Source: Cricetomys ansorgei (taxonomy: Eukaryota > Chordata > Mammalia > Rodentia > Nesomyidae). Taken from it: 64,000 bases of DNA. Both the position numbers and the translations under genes were made by a program. The first letter of the stretch is position 1. Every line of letters starts with the position of its first letter. The notes below the pieces were generated by a model, which was not told the origin of the DNA, searched no databases, and saw only the letters and a program-made list of their open reading frames with translations. This document shows positions 12,170 to 24,045 of this stretch, piece after piece. The stretch lies in contig JAMJFZ010000239.1 in assembly GCA_026225945.1 (NCBI GenBank), forward strand, positions 30,766,501 through 30,830,500, read 5' to 3'.

Positions 12170-12760
12170 AGGAACACCTCGGTCAAAGCCATGTGCGTGA
12201 TTGCCTGAGCCCCTTGCTGCATCTGCTTTTGCTTTCCTGTCTCCAACATGCTTCTTCTCACCAGAAGCAGCTCTTCAAAGTGAGATCAGGGCCTTCCTCT
12301 GCTCTAAACCCTCATTTACAGGATCTGGCCTCCCTCTCCTCCCCATCCAACCTCCCAGCCCCAGACCACTCCACTGCCAACCACACTAGCCTCAACCTTG
12401 AGAAGTCACACGGCCTTCTCACTAGCTCCCTGCTCTGCCTGTGTGATCATCTGTCAAACACTTGGGTGACTGGCCCCTCTCCTCCAGTCTCATCCGTGTG
12501 GACATTCCTAGCAAGTGATTCCTCTGGTGGAATCACAAGCCCCTCTGCCCCACAGTGGAGACATAGTCTGCCTGCTTTGTCCCCTTCTCCCAAGATCATT
12601 TGCCACCATCTGGGAGGCACTCCGTAAGCAGGAATTTGCCTACATGCTTGCTGTCCTGCCGCTTGGCGCGCAAGCCCCTTGGAAGCAGGGGCTTCGTTCT
12701 GTCTCCTTTACTATTGCCAGAGCCTACAACAGCATTACCATGGACCTGTCAGATAAAAAT
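12170..12760 (-). repeat. LINE-2 relic, antisense
   Basis: CTCAACCTTGAGAAGTCACACGG...CCCTTGGAAGCAGGGGCTTCGTTCTGTCTCCTTTACTATTG follows the L2 3' region in reverse. The 144-codon frame at 12193-12627 on the plus strand is inside it and is not a gene. Confidence 0.55.
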
Positions 12761-13770
12761 CTCACTTCTGTCACGTATCTCTCTCACTCTTTTGGATTAT
12801 GGTTCCTGATATGGAAGGAGCCATATATAGGAAGCCCTTGTATTCAATCTAGGAAAAGGATGAGCCAACCCTATGAAATTCAGGACAGGGTTGGCTTTAC
12901 AGGCACGCCGTGCTCACAAAGGTCCCGAAATTTTTAATAATTTACGGGTGAAGGGTTTTGGATTTGTTCTTGGCACTACAAATGATGTAGCTGGAACTGT
13001 TTTGATGATTTGGAGTAAGAGATGTGTAAGTAAAGATTCCCGTGATGATGAAGGATATTCAGTCTATAAGACAAGATGCGTGACCCTTCTTCCAGCAAGT
13101 CTCAGGGGCCGAATATTCCAACACGGTCATATAAGGAAAGGATTTCATCAGCTAAGTTTTCCTCTTCAGGGTAGGAAGCCTTCAGACTCAATAACCCTTT
13201 AGCTGCAAAAGTGACTTTTCTAGACTAGCTTCAACTTAAAATAGCCAGGAGAGTCCCACACCAGTGACGGAGCTGTTCTGAGATCTGGGCTTAAATATTG
13301 CTGGAGAAAGAAGAGACGGGGCTGAGCCCCGGAAAAGTGGGTGCTCAGGAGAGGTGGCACAAAGCAAGAAGCAGAGCAGAAACATAAAGAAATCTTTTTT
13401 GTTTGTTTTTAATTACAGCATTATCAACTGCTTTTGTCTCAGCTGGAGGCCCAGTATCTCCCTGTGCTGAAGAAAGGTAGGGAGCGTCATGGGTGCGCTG
13501 CTGCCCTCTGCTGACTCCTGAAGAAAGTGCCCAGAGTATTCTGGAAAGATGGGCTGGGTGGTGTCTTCAGGATCAGGAAACTAGGAAGGTGCCTCTAAGA
13601 AACACTTCCAACCCTACTCCTTTTAACCCAATGAAGTACCAACCAGTATGGTGCAATGTCTCCAGTATCCAAGGAGAATGCTTGAGGTAGACAGGTTTTA
13701 GTGGCAGCTGATTTGATTTTTTTTTCTTTTTCTTTGTTTGTTGTTTGTATGTTTGTTGAATGCGGAGCTT
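12761..13770. other. Intergenic DNA, nothing recognised
   Basis: No repeat or conserved frame that I can name. Confidence 0.4.
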
Positions 13771-13774
13771 GTTT

Positions 13775-13912
13775 GCATGTTTGTTCCAAGAGAGGTTCTT
13801 ATACCTCAGGCTGCCTAGAACTTGCTCCAAAACCCAGGCTGGACTCAAATTGACAATCCTCCTGCCTTAGCCCCGTAAGGGCTGAGATTATAAGCATGTA
13901 CCACTAAGACCA
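13775..13912 (-). repeat. Diverged B1-like SINE
   Basis: AACCCAGGCTGGACTCAAATTG...CCTGCCTTAGCC...GAGATTATAAGCATGTACCAC. Confidence 0.65.
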
Positions 13913-14354
13913 GCCAAAATTTGTTCTTGAATAACAGGAAAGATTCAGATGGTGAGGATAAGGAAGAATAGAACCAAAATTCGAGGTAGAAGGAGATGCT
14001 TTCAGAGGAACAAGAGCAGACACAAAGAGGGAAAGCTGGGGTCACCTAACATGTCGAATACTAAACACCGCCTACATCTACCTCAGGCAGTTGATACCTT
14101 TCTGCAGACAACAAATAAAGGCAGCATCCAATGAACCAGGATGTTCCCTAAAGGAGTTTGGGATCAGACATTTGAATCAAGAAGGCTCCTTTTTTTAACA
14201 CCTCTATGGAATGGAAAGGATGCAGGCCAGATGCAAAAGCCCCCACACATACACAAGGGCAGCAGTGATACCACTGAAGACCTTTCAGACAACAGTTAAC
14301 CTTGACACCCTTGGTCTATAAAGCTGTCCTGTCTAGATCACACCAAGACTCATG

Positions 14355-14622
14355 ACGCATAGCTGGGACATAGCCAGCGGTAGAGTATGTGTGAGGCCCT
14401 GGGTTCGATCCCAGCACTGGAAAAGCAAAAAGATCCTTAGGAGCAGAATCCATGGACTGGGAGGGACTTGGGAATTCCCTGAGTATTGCCCACTTTGCAC
14501 GGCCCACCTCAAGCTCTTAGGGTAAGTACTTGCAATAAAGAATGTCCACATCATTGGCTCACTGGACACCAGTCAAGCCAATCAGTGAGCTCCAAGTTCA
14601 GTGAGGCTGTCAAAAACAAAAA
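14355..14622 (+). repeat. ID element and an RSINE1-type 3' end
   Basis: ID head at 14355-14430 (GCGGTAGAGTATGTG...GGTTCGATCCCAGCACTGG). At 14560-14622 CAGTGAGCTCCAAGTTCAGTGAGG and an A-rich tail look like RSINE1. Confidence 0.65.
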
Positions 14623-14639
14623 AAAATCAAGAAGGAAAG

Positions 14640-15002
14640 TGTGGTGGTTTGAATAACAGTGACCCCCACAGGTTCATACTTGAGAAGGATTAGGAGGTGC
14701 AGCTTTGTTGAAGTAGAGTACCCTTGTTGGAAGAAGTGTTTCACTGGGGATGGGCTTTGAGGTTTAAAAAAGCCCAAGCCAAGCCCAGCGTTTCTCTCTT
14801 TTTGCTGCCTGCAAATCCCAATGTAGAACTCCCGAGTCTGCCTGCATTCTGCCATGTGCCACCCCACCCCCACTCCCGCCCCGCCATGATGATAATGGAC
14901 TAAACTACTGAAACTACAAGCAAGGCCCAAATAAATGGTTTCTTTATATGCGTTTCCATGGTCATGATGTCTCTTCATAGCAACAGAACACTGACTAAGA
15001 CA
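14640..15002 (+). mobile_element. MaLR-type solo LTR with target-site duplication
   Basis: Starts TGTGGTGGTTTGAATA, has GATTAGGAGGTG, GGAAGAAGTGTTTCACTGGGG, CCATGATGATAATGGACTAA, and ends CTGACTAAGACA. Flanking 5-mers GAAAG and GAGAG differ by one base, fitting the 5-bp duplication of ERVL/MaLR elements. 363 bp, no coding part. Confidence 0.8.
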
Positions 15003-15590
15003 GAGAGCGACCACAAAAAACACCCAATATCAACTTTCTGGCCTCCACATACAAACACACACACACACACACACATTCATACACACATTTTATGAAAGAG
15101 ACTTAGAGGCTATTTTGCTACAAGTGCTGACTCTTTCCTTGGTCCTAAAGATGCCCTGTTGCTCACCAACTGAGGAGTAAGCTTGACATTTCTACCTTCA
15201 TTTTGAATCCATCTGTTGGTATGCTTAGCCTTATAAGTTTGCATCAGATTCCTGCTTAACTCTGCACAAAGCCCAAGGATAGGCCCATACCCCTTACTGT
15301 CAACCATTTAAAGGGTGATCATCTAATACTCTGTCAACCTTCATGGCTGAAGACACCAAGATTAGAGTAACTAAGGTATTTTCAACAGCCAGCTTTTGCA
15401 ATATCCTGTTCTACACCCCTGCAGGCAGCACCTAGAATTCCTCAGTCATTGCCCTAACCCTCCCACCCTTCTCTAGAGTAAGCAGCCTTCCAAACAGGTC
15501 TTTCCAAGATGACACTGCCCTCCTAAGTAGGAGCAATCACCTGATAGGACCATGGGACAATAGGTAAACACCCTGATATATATATATAAA
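15003..15590. other. (CA)n tract, then unrecognised DNA
   Basis: (CA)n at about 15053-15075; a short (TA)n at about 15577-15588. Confidence 0.45.
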
Positions 15591-15865
15591 GGTAGGTTAG
15601 TGGCACCGATCTGCTATCCCAACTTCTTGAGGAATTGCAGCAAGCTGACCACAAGTCCAAGGCCTGATTGAGCTACAGCATGAGTTCAAGGCCAGCCTGG
15701 GAAATCGAGTGAGACTCTGCCTCAAACACAAAACAAAAAACAGTAAATAAGAAGAGAGCAGTGGATATAACTCAGTAACAGATTGTTTGGCTAGCGTGTG
15801 GAAGGTTCCAGGGTGAATCCATGACACCACAGATAGCAATAACAGCAACAATAATTAATAATCAA
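15590..15865 (+). repeat. Old B1/PB1-like and ID-like SINE pair
   Basis: 15595-15742 has GAGTTCAAGGCCAGCCTGGGAAA and GTGAGACTCTGCCTCAAA. 15758-15865 has ATATAACTCAGTAACAGATTG and TTCCAGGGTGAATCCATG. Confidence 0.65.
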
Positions 15866-16231
15866 AACGGAGTCATGCCCCACAAAGTTCCCTAACAGCA
15901 AGCTGAACCAGCTATCCATCAGGCCTTCACAGAAATCGAGATTAGAAAGATAACAGCCGAATTTCCCACCCAAGCATTTTCAGTTGACATAAGGCTGTTC
16001 CTCCTGCATTAACACTACCATAGAACAACCTGACCTACGCCAGTGATTTCCTCACTTCTCTGTCTCTGTCCCTCGCTTACAAGGAAATAACTCTGAAATG
16101 AAGGGTCTCTCTGTTCTTTTGTTCTTATATATTTTAGCCTTTCTGTCTTTAAAACCAGACTCTTCTGCTCAGGACACTTCCTCTGTGTTATAGAATGGGG
16201 TGATTTCTGATTCTACAATTAAAAGGAAAGC

Positions 16232-16508
16232 CAGGGCTAGGGTGGGGAATGGCTCAGTGGTAGAATATTGGCATAGGCTTAGCAAAGACTTGGGTTCAGT
16301 CTCAGTGACACAAAAATATAAATAAATAGCAGAGTGTGGTGGCCCACACTTTAATCCCAGGACTAAGAAGGCAGAGGTAGGTTGGAACTGTATGAGGTAC
16401 AGACCAGCTCTTATGGTAGTGAAGCACTATAATCCTGGTATTCAAGTAACCCAGGCAGAAGGAAGATTGCCATTAAGGCAAGGATAGCCTAGGCTACACA
16501 GTGAATAT
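16232..16508 (+). repeat. ID element and B1/B4-like fragments
   Basis: 16237-16326 has GGGAATGGCTCAGTGGTAGAAT and GGGTTCAGTCTC. 16331-16508 has GTGTGGTGGCCCACACTTTAATCCCAG and TAGCCTAGGCTACACAGTGA. Confidence 0.7.
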
Positions 16509-16530
16509 CATGCTGGCCAAGACTTCCATG

Positions 16531-16762
16531 GTGGTTTGAATATGAATGGCCCCCATAGGCTCATATATTTCAATGTGTGGTCATCAGGGCTAGGGCAAGC
16601 GGCACTATTTGAGAGGGATTAGGAGGTGTGGTCTTGTTGGAGGAAGTGTGTCACTGGGGGTGGGCTTTGAGTTTCAGATGTTCAAGCCAGGCCCAGTGTC
16701 TTTCTCTCTTCCTGCTGCATTCAGATCCAGATGTAGAACTCTCAACTCCTTCTCAAGCACAC
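16531..16762 (+). repeat. MaLR-type LTR, 3'-truncated
   Basis: TGGTGGTTTGAATATG start, GGGATTAGGAGGTGTGGTC, GAGGAAGTGTGTCACTGGGG and GATGTAGAACTCTC, then similarity is lost. Confidence 0.8.
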
Positions 16763-17535
16763 CAGGATCTATTCACTGAGGCCACTGAAAGAATTCAGAG
16801 ACCCACATTGCAGAAGTAGGAAGAAGAGCTTATTTCAGAGCATAGAAGATTCTCAAGGACTGAGAGATGACAATGACCAGAGACCATTGTCTTGATTGGC
16901 ACCTTAGGCATTTACAGGACTTGAAGATACTGTAAAACAAGCAGCTTATCCTTAGGGACTTTGTCTTACCCAGGTGACTGACAGAACTGTTTGGATCAAC
17001 TCTTCTAAGAGGAATCACTGGCATGTCTGTGTTCCTCACCAGAAACCCTCCAGATAATAACCACAAGGTTTAAGTCATCTGGAGCCAGGTTTGGAGAGTT
17101 ACTTATTAACAGCCTTCCAGGAAGCTCAGGTTGTCGGGCCTCCTTCCAAAGCCAGAGATATGACTCACATCCTATTATTCCTACTAATAATCAAAGCCCT
17201 GAAATTTGAGCCCTTTGTTTTACAGGTTACTGACTGAGGAAGAGGTTCAGCCCCAATGCCCTTCAAGCCTAATAATATTTAACTAGAGTGCATACTTCAA
17301 ATTTTGAGTTAGTATCTTTTCCTAGACTAACAAAACACAGTATGATATTCTCTTCTGGTGCTAAGCCATGTCAGCAAACTCCTGCTACTGCTCAGTCAGA
17401 TGATCATAAGAAGACATGACTGACAATCTACAGTATATTTTGTTAAAGTGCTTTTTGTATACAGGAATCCAATTAATTACATGAAATTTACTCCTTCATT
17501 ATAAAATAAGATTTGTGTTAAAATGCAATGCCTGA
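16763..17535. other. Intergenic DNA, nothing recognised
   Basis: Low-copy-looking sequence; no family assigned. Confidence 0.4.
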
Positions 17536-17539
17536 AACA

Positions 17540-17777
17540 GTCAATATTGACTGTCAATCTGACTGGATTAAGAAATGCCTAGGAGATTATTATAGTACAC
17601 CACTGGCATATTAGTAATCATAAATGCTCTGGCCTAGTGAATGGGTTATAGCCTTGATTGATTAATATAATTGTATTACAGAGAGAAGATGAAAGGTAGG
17701 CACCTAGTGAGAAAAGATAAATCACAGGGTATGTGTCTTTGGGAGCTCTTTCATGCCTCAGGCCTACCACCCCTACC

Positions 17778-17808
<31 letters not shown>

Positions 17809-17975
17809 CTCTCATCCACCATACACTTCCTAACACCATAGATGTTCTGCCCATGGGCATGGAGCCAAACAACAATAGACTGAATTCTCTGAAACCATAA
17901 GCCAAAGTTAAACTTTCGTCTTTAGCCTTCTTTTCTCAGGTATTGGGTCATAGCAATACTAATCAGAATATGCTT
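17540..17975 (+). repeat. Rodent LTR-like repeat (MaLR-related) with inner (GT)n
   Basis: GTCAATCTGACTGGATTAAGAAATGCCTAGGAG opening and ACCATAAGCCAAAGTTAAAC...TCAGGTATTGGGTCATAGCAATAC ending. Related copies are at 27.43 and 32.31 kb. (GT)n at 17779-17804. Confidence 0.55.
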
Positions 17976-18059
17976 TCTTGAGTTGGCAGTTATAAAAGGG
18001 CTATGATATACTATATTTGGGGAGTGGTGCATATTTCAGGGCATTAAAATTCACAAATA

Positions 18060-18415
18060 TAGACCTAAAAAGTAAAACAAACAAAGCAAGACAAAACAAA
18101 ACAAAAACAAACAAATAAAACTACAGATTCACAAAAAGAAGGAGGAGGAGGGGGAAAGGAAGAAGAAGAAAGAGAGGAGGAAGAGGAAGAGGAAAAAGAG
18201 ACGAGAAGGAGGAGGAGAAGGCAGTAGAAAAGAATGTGTTAAGTCACACCAGGGAGATCCAATCAGGCGTATGGTGATGTGATGTGATAATGACCAGTTT
18301 CTTCAACAAAGAAATAGCGCTATGGTAATAGCTTGCTTGTAATACCTGCACTCCCGAGGCCAAGGAAAGAGGATTGTCAGTTCAAGACCACCCTGAACTA
18401 TGCAGTGAGACTGAA
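18060..18415 (+). repeat. (AAAC)n, (GAA/GGA)n and a B1-like piece
   Basis: An AAAC-rich tract is at 18075-18120 and a purine tract at 18139-18230. A diverged B1-like sequence (CTTGTAATACCTGCACTCCCGAGGC) is at about 18330-18415. Confidence 0.7.
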
Positions 18416-19080
18416 AGGACCAGAGTGAGCACAGAACATCCAGACACCAGATTCTTACACAAAGAAGATGTATTTGCCCCAGAAGGACAAAGGGCAGGGG
18501 ACAAGAAACAGGGAGTGGGGGAGGGGATGGGGGGGGATAAGGGATATTTGCCCTGAGGGACAAAGGAGTGTCTCTGGTTAGAGACTCAGGAAACTGGCAG
18601 ATTATAAAGGGTCCTAGGCGGGAAGGGAAGAAAGGGAGGTACAGTTGGAGAAGGTTTGGGGTAGTTGTTTCTGATTGTCTGAAAGAAGAAAAAAAGGAGA
18701 GGAAATGTGGACTTTGGGGCAGAGAGATGGGGTCACTGTGTAGGGATTTCTGGGGCTGTGTGTGGGACTGGAACTTAACTTATATCTGGCTGTTCTTTTG
18801 TAACCTGTTTCCATCTTGGGGTTACGTGGGAAATATAATAACAGAGATCCTATCTGAAAATAAAAAAGGGGAGAGTGAAAATATTAATAGAAGATGAAGC
18901 AGTTATAGAATAAAAGACAGAATAATACGTGGAATTTTTTGTAAAATTATTTCTACAGATTTTTTTGCAAAATACCTGGAAAAAAACTGATATGGTATGG
19001 GTATTTAAAAACTAAATATTAAATATTTACTTTTAATTATTGTTAATTTTACTGAGTATGATTATAATGTGTTTAACCTA
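18416..19080. other. Intergenic DNA, purine-rich then AT-rich
   Basis: No element recognised. Confidence 0.4.
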
Positions 19081-19083
19081 TGA

Positions 19084-19085
<2 letters not shown>

Positions 19086-19151
<66 letters not shown>
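19086..19151 (+). repeat. (TA)n microsatellite, 66 bp
   Basis: Uninterrupted TA dinucleotides; able to form a cruciform. Confidence 0.95.
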
Positions 19152-19155
<4 letters not shown>

Positions 19156-19322
19156 CTTCTGCAGTAAGATTAAGTTCTACTGTATAGTTCTGGGAATGAG
19201 AGGAGTTAGAGTAACAAAGACGATACCATAGTACAAGCAGAGAAACTTAGTGAGAGAACCAGAAATTTAAAACAAACAAAAAAAAAGTGACAGGATAGAT
19301 TAAAAGCTCAGAGAAAAAAGAG

Positions 19323-19868
19323 AGCAATGTAGACAGATCACAGACACCTGTGACTCCAGTTCCAGGGGATCCAATGCCCTCTTCTGGCCTCTGCAGGCAC
19401 TCACACACATGTGTCTTGTGTAACAGGGCTCCAGATCTTAGTAAGCCCCCAGACCTTAGCACAACTGACTCCATGATGGAAGTGTCATCCAGGCTGTAAG
19501 ACTCAACACGTAGACAGCACCACCTGCCAAAACTAAAACAAAAGACTTAATCCATCAAAGTCATATAGTTCTGGGAAAGTCTCAAAATGTACTCACCTTG
19601 CTTTTTAGCTTCTATAGTTCCATTTGTGGCTAACTGTTCTTGTTAACTGAAGTATGTCAACCCACAACATGGTTTTTGTGCTTAAGAACTCATCCTGAAA
19701 AAGGCTCAGAACTACACTGGGATCCTGAACACCCATTGTAGTCACTGGCAGGTAAAATAAGACTTTCTATGTCTGAGCAGTTTTCTCTAGTGAATGTCCC
19801 ACAACAGCTTATACTCACACAGACACGAAGACACATAAATAAAAACAAACCTTTTTAAAAATGAAAAC
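19323..19868 (+). repeat. B2/B3-type SINE split by an LTR
   Basis: Left part to 19418 (CCAGTTCCAGGGGATCCAATG, CTCTTCTGGCCTCTGCAGGCAC). Right part 19807-19868 continues with CACACAGACACG...ATAAATAAAAAC. The LTR at 19419-19806 lies between them. Confidence 0.75.
19419..19806 (+). mobile_element. Solo LTR, retroviral (ERV1-like) type, copy 1
   Basis: Begins TGTAACAGGGC and ends CACAACA. It matches the element at 31431-31832 along its full length, mostly base for base. No viral coding region is attached. Target duplication is not clean here. Confidence 0.75.
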
Positions 19869-20432
19869 CTATATTCTGACCAGGGAAGCAGGTAAGATCA
19901 CTGCAGATTTTCACCTCTCCCTCAGCTCCTCCAAATCCAACCCCCCCAGTCTCATCCCCAGCTCTGTAGCAGACCTACCACTGTAGCCACTCCTCATTTT
20001 CTGCTCCCATTCCCAGGGGACTAAGCAGATCCTGGTGGAACACCCTCCTTTCTGTCCTCTCGTGGACCCACCCTCTCAGTCCTCCTTTTCCTGAGCCCAT
20101 CTTCGTTCCTAAATGTCAGTTCCCAATACTAAAATACATTTTACCTAGAACCCCTAATAGCACACATATCAGGACCCAAGAAGAATTTTCTACCAGGCAA
20201 CATACCACCACCGTGCTCTCCTAAGAACCAGAGAACAAAACAACAACAGGAACCAAGGAACAAGAGACCCATCCGACAAAGACAAGACCAGATATCAACA
20301 CCTATAATTACAATCTTCCCAGTCCTAGATGCCTTGATTCCAACACAAAAACGCAATCAAAACCAGCCAGGAATATGTCTCCACCAGAGCCCAGCAATCC
20401 TACCAAAGCAGGCACTGAGTATTCTAACGTAG

Positions 20433-20874
20433 CTTGTAAGAGCAAAAGTTATGCTTTACAGTGCCTAAGAAATCTATGGGACACGGACATAACTTCCTGG
20501 AGTAGCTAGTCTAGATCCCATTTAGTTGACCCTACTGCACTGGATGTGTTCCAAATGCACCAGATGTGCTTGGTCACTCGTAGGCAGGAGATAACCCAGA
20601 CACAAAGTACATCAGGATAGATGCTTGCCACTGATTGGACCTAGTGGGAAGTATATAGTCTTACAGGTTCTGCCTTTTTAAGCACCTGTGCCACATCTGT
20701 GATTTGGGGCCATTCTGTGGGAACTCTGGAGGTGACAGGTTCACTCCATGGGTACCTCAGAATGGACCTGGTCATCCATCTTTCTGGCCAGTATTTAATT
20801 AACTTAATTAAAGCTTACTTGCTTAAAATTTGTCTAAGTTGTGGTAGTCTTATTCTCAACTGGATTTGGGATTC
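20433..20874 (+). mobile_element. Solo-LTR-like insertion inside the L1 remnant
   Basis: About 440 bp with a TGTAAGAG start and a GGATTCA end interrupt ORF1-leader sequence that would otherwise join (TAGCT / AAGCTAAGGCACAAG). It has a TTTTTAAG promoter-like box and AATTAAAGC before the end. Family not named. Confidence 0.5.
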
Positions 20875-21389
20875 ACAAGCTAAGGCACAAGAAAAAGAGC
20901 TTAAAATAGCCTTTATGAAAAATGATAGAGGTCCTTAAAGGGGAAATGAATAAATTCCTCAGAGAAATCTAGAAAACACGAACAAACAGCGGATAAGACA
21001 GTTCAACACCTGAAAGTTCAAATAGAATCAATAAAGAAAACCCAAACTGAGGGAAATCTGAAAATGGAAAATTTAGGAACTTGAACAGAAACCTCAGAGG
21101 CAAAACTCACCAACAAAATACAAGAGACGGAAAGAGGATCTCAGGCATTGAAGACACAATAGATGAAATGGATACCTCAATCAAAGAAAATGTTAAATCT
21201 AAAAAGCTCCTGGCACAGAACATCCAGGAAACCTGGGACACTATGAAAAGATAAATCTAAGAATAATAGGAATAGAGGAAGGGGAACAACCCGAGGTCAA
21301 AGATACAGGACATATTTTCAATAAAATTATAGAAGAAAATTTCCCTAACTTAAAAAAGAAGATGTTTATCAAGGTAAAAGAAGCATACA

Positions 21390-21534
21390 GAGCCAGGTGG
21401 TGTGGTACACCCCTTTAATTCCAGCACTCGGGAGGCAGAGGCAGGTGGATCTCTGAATTCAAGGCCAGCTTGGCCTACAAAGTTAGTCCCAGGACAGCCA
21501 GGGCTACAACAGAGAAACCCTGTCTTGAAAGAAA

Positions 21535-21597
<63 letters not shown>

Positions 21598-21692
21598 GAA
21601 GGAAGGAAGGAAGAAAGGAAGAAAGGAGGAAGAAAGAAAGAAAAAAGAAAAAAAGAAAGAGAGAGAGACAAAGGGAGGGAGGGAGGGAGAAA
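21390..21692 (+). repeat. B1 SINE with a long (GAAA)n tail
   Basis: CCAGGTGGTGTGGTACACCCC to AGAAACCCTGTCTTG, then about 165 bp of GAAA/GGAA/GAGA units grown from the A-tail. The Lys/Arg-rich frames here are artefacts. Confidence 0.9.
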
Positions 21693-22470
21693 TTAAACTT
21701 TCTAGAATTGAATGAATTGAATACACAACATACCCATACTTAAGGGACACAAGGAAGCAGTTCTCAGAGGCGAGTGCATAGCACTAAGTGCCTACATGAA
21801 AAAAAAAAAAAATAGGGAGAATTCATACTAGTAATAACAACAACCCACCCAAAAGTAGACAATGAGAAATAAACTCAGGGCTAAAGTCGATAAAGTAGAA
21901 ACAAACAAAAATAAACCAATACAAAAGACAAATGAAGCAAAGAGTTGGTTCTTTGAGAGAATCAATAATTTCCTATAATATATGAGAGCAATTTCAATGG
22001 AGTTTTCCAACTACTGGCCATCTCTTGCCACCAAACAAACCCTTATCAAATTACCTAAGAGGTTAAGAGAGAAGACCAAAATTAACAAAATCAGAGATAA
22101 AAATACGCACATAATAACAAACACCAAGGAAATCCAGAGACTCATAAAGACATGCTTTAAAAACCTCTATTCTACTAAACTGGAAAACCTAAAAGAAATG
22201 AGTAATTTTCTAGATGCATACCGCCTACCAAAGTTAAATCAAGATCAGACTTAAAGACTTAAACAGACCAATAGCCTCAAGTGAAACAGAAATAGTAGTT
22301 GAAAGTCTTCCCAACCAAAAAAGCTCAGGTTTTAAACTAGATGGTTTTAGCACAGAATTCCACCAGACTATTAAAGAAGAGTCAATGACAAACTCACCAA
22401 ATTAATCCTTAAAATAGATTTTAAGGATAAAATAAAATCCTTAAAATAAAAATAAAAAAACAGAAGAAGT

Positions 22471-23384
22471 ATTGCCTAATTGGTTTTATGAGGTCACAGT
22501 TACCCTAATACCCAAACTGGGTGCTTACCTGGTTTGTGCTACGTGCTTACCTAGAATTCACAAAGCCTTGTGTTCAATCCACCCATACCAACACACAAGC
22601 ATTAAAACTTCACTTTTGTGGTTTTTGTTCTTTGATGTCATAGAATGGCTTGCAAGGCTGCCTGACACATAGGAAGTTATCAGTAAACATTTGCTGAAAT
22701 GAAGTACTAAGAGCATTATAATTGCCCATCCACTGTTTAGTCCCTTCTATGGAAAACTCCTGGATTCCAGGCACATCCAGTGAAACCCAGAAGCTAGGCC
22801 AGTGGGCCCAGTTCTTTCTCATTCTGGGGCAGGCAGCTCAGGTTACCTTCTCTAAATAGATCACATAATTCCATCTGTGGCCACTGTGCTGTAAACCAAG
22901 TTCAGCCAGAGAGGTTGAGGGCAGATTTAAGGAAAGATTTATTGATTCCTGAGTGTCTTTCTGTAAGACAAAGACACACACACACACACATACACACACA
23001 CACCTGCTCCATCAGAAAAGGCAGGTAGTCCAGTGGCTGTTGACAACCCCCTTATAATGCAAGAGGAAATTATGGGGAACTAGCCTCAGGATAAAGATGA
23101 CAGAACACAGACGAGGAAGAAATTGAGTCCACAGTGATGTGAAGCCACTAAATCAGAAGAACTCTTAAGTTTGTCCCACTATTTACATAAACCAATAATC
23201 TCCTTCACTAGTTAAGCCACTTTGAGTTGGGGGTTATGCTATTCACAGTGGAGCACATCCCAACACAGAGAGGAAAAGTTTGCTCTAGGTAGAAGGAACT
23301 GGAGAGCAATGAGGAAGGAAGCTGTCTGAGATTTCAGATGTTGATGTAGATTCACCAGATGTAGACACTGAGTCAGAGCACCCA
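22471..23384. other. Intergenic DNA with a (CA)n tract
   Basis: (CA)n at 22975-23003. No other element recognised. Confidence 0.4.
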
Positions 23385-23960
23385 ATGGTTTATTCTTTTA
23401 TCTAACTAAATCACTGGTTCTAGCCCAGAGCCCTGGAGCCTTTGAGTATTTCAGCTTCTTTACAATCTAGTCTTAGTCCTTGATCTGGAAGGCTTCAGAC
23501 TTCATACAATCTAGAACATTTAAACTGCTAGCCTGGACCTAGAAGGCTTCAGCCTTAGCCTTCCAAGACCTAATGCTGACTGAGCCACTCTAACTAGCTC
23601 CTTCTGAACTCTGACTCTTCAGCCTGCTTCTCAACTAACTCTTCTGCCTGTTTCTCAACTAACTATTCAACTGACTCTTCTTACTGACCCTTCAACTGAC
23701 TCCTATGTAATTCTCTTCAACTGACTCTTCTTAACTGACTGTTAGCTGAATGACTCCAACTCCTATGTATGTCACTTTTACTGAGCTGAGAGCCTGCCTT
23801 TTCTCGTGAGAGTTAGGCATGTCCTTACTCTGCTAACTCTTCCTCTGATTAGTGACTTTGTCTGCCATTCACTTTGACGCATTTCAAACATTGCTTCCTG
23901 TGTAACACTGACTTCTGAGTTCTGCTTCCTGTATATGTTTCCACTGGTTTTTTTTTTTTC
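23385..23960 (-). mobile_element. LTR-like element with degenerate inner repeats
   Basis: The left part is related to 59218-59400 (ATTAAAGCTGCTAGC-like, CCTAGAAGGCTTCA, CTAATGCTGACTGA). The reverse strand has AATAAA near the left end, as an LTR's R region would. 23600-23770 is built of variants of CTTCAACTGACTCTT. Family not named. Confidence 0.5.
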
Positions 23961-24045
23961 TAGAAATTAAAGTCTTGCACCACCATTACCTTCTGAATAC
24001 TGGGATTAATGGTGTATCTACGTACCATGCAGACCACACAGGCCT
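23955..24045 (-). repeat. B1-like fragment
   Basis: AAATTAAAGTCTTGCACCACC...CTGGGATTAATGGTG keeps part of the B1 order. Confidence 0.45.

Larger units (their letters stand above)
19871..22470 (+). mobile_element. Rearranged L1 remnant: 5' part, ORF1 start and an ORF2 piece
   Basis: 20280-20432 has the leader before ORF1 (GATGCCTTGATTCCAACAC, ATGTCTCCACCAGAGCCCAG); 19871-20280 is probably 5' UTR. ORF1 resumes at 20875 and is recognisable to about 21388, broken by stops. 21693-22470 matches the ORF2 region before and into the reverse transcriptase (KINKIRDK and KLENLKEM blocks in the 21982-22254 frame). About 3 kb between ORF1 and ORF2 is missing. Two later insertions (an LTR and a B1) split it. 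Not active. Confidence 0.8.

Noticed and set aside
12193..12627. 144-codon plus-strand frame with a leader-like Leu-rich start
   Set aside because: It lies in an antisense LINE-2 relic; no conserved family, splice sites or promoter.
14355..14430. tRNA-like sequence with A and B boxes
   Set aside because: It is an ID-type SINE head, not a tRNA gene: the cloverleaf is not intact and SINE sequence follows.
21540..21600. Regular repeats that might be a CRISPR array
   Set aside because: Simple microsatellite in a mammalian genome; no repeat-spacer structure.
21402..21750. Lys/Arg-rich and Phe/Leu/Ser-rich frames
   Set aside because: Products of the (GAAA)n tail of a B1.
21982..22254. 90-codon frame resembling reverse transcriptase
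   Set aside because: A fragment of decayed L1 ORF2; upstream and downstream parts missing, so annotated as part of the L1 remnant rather than a gene.
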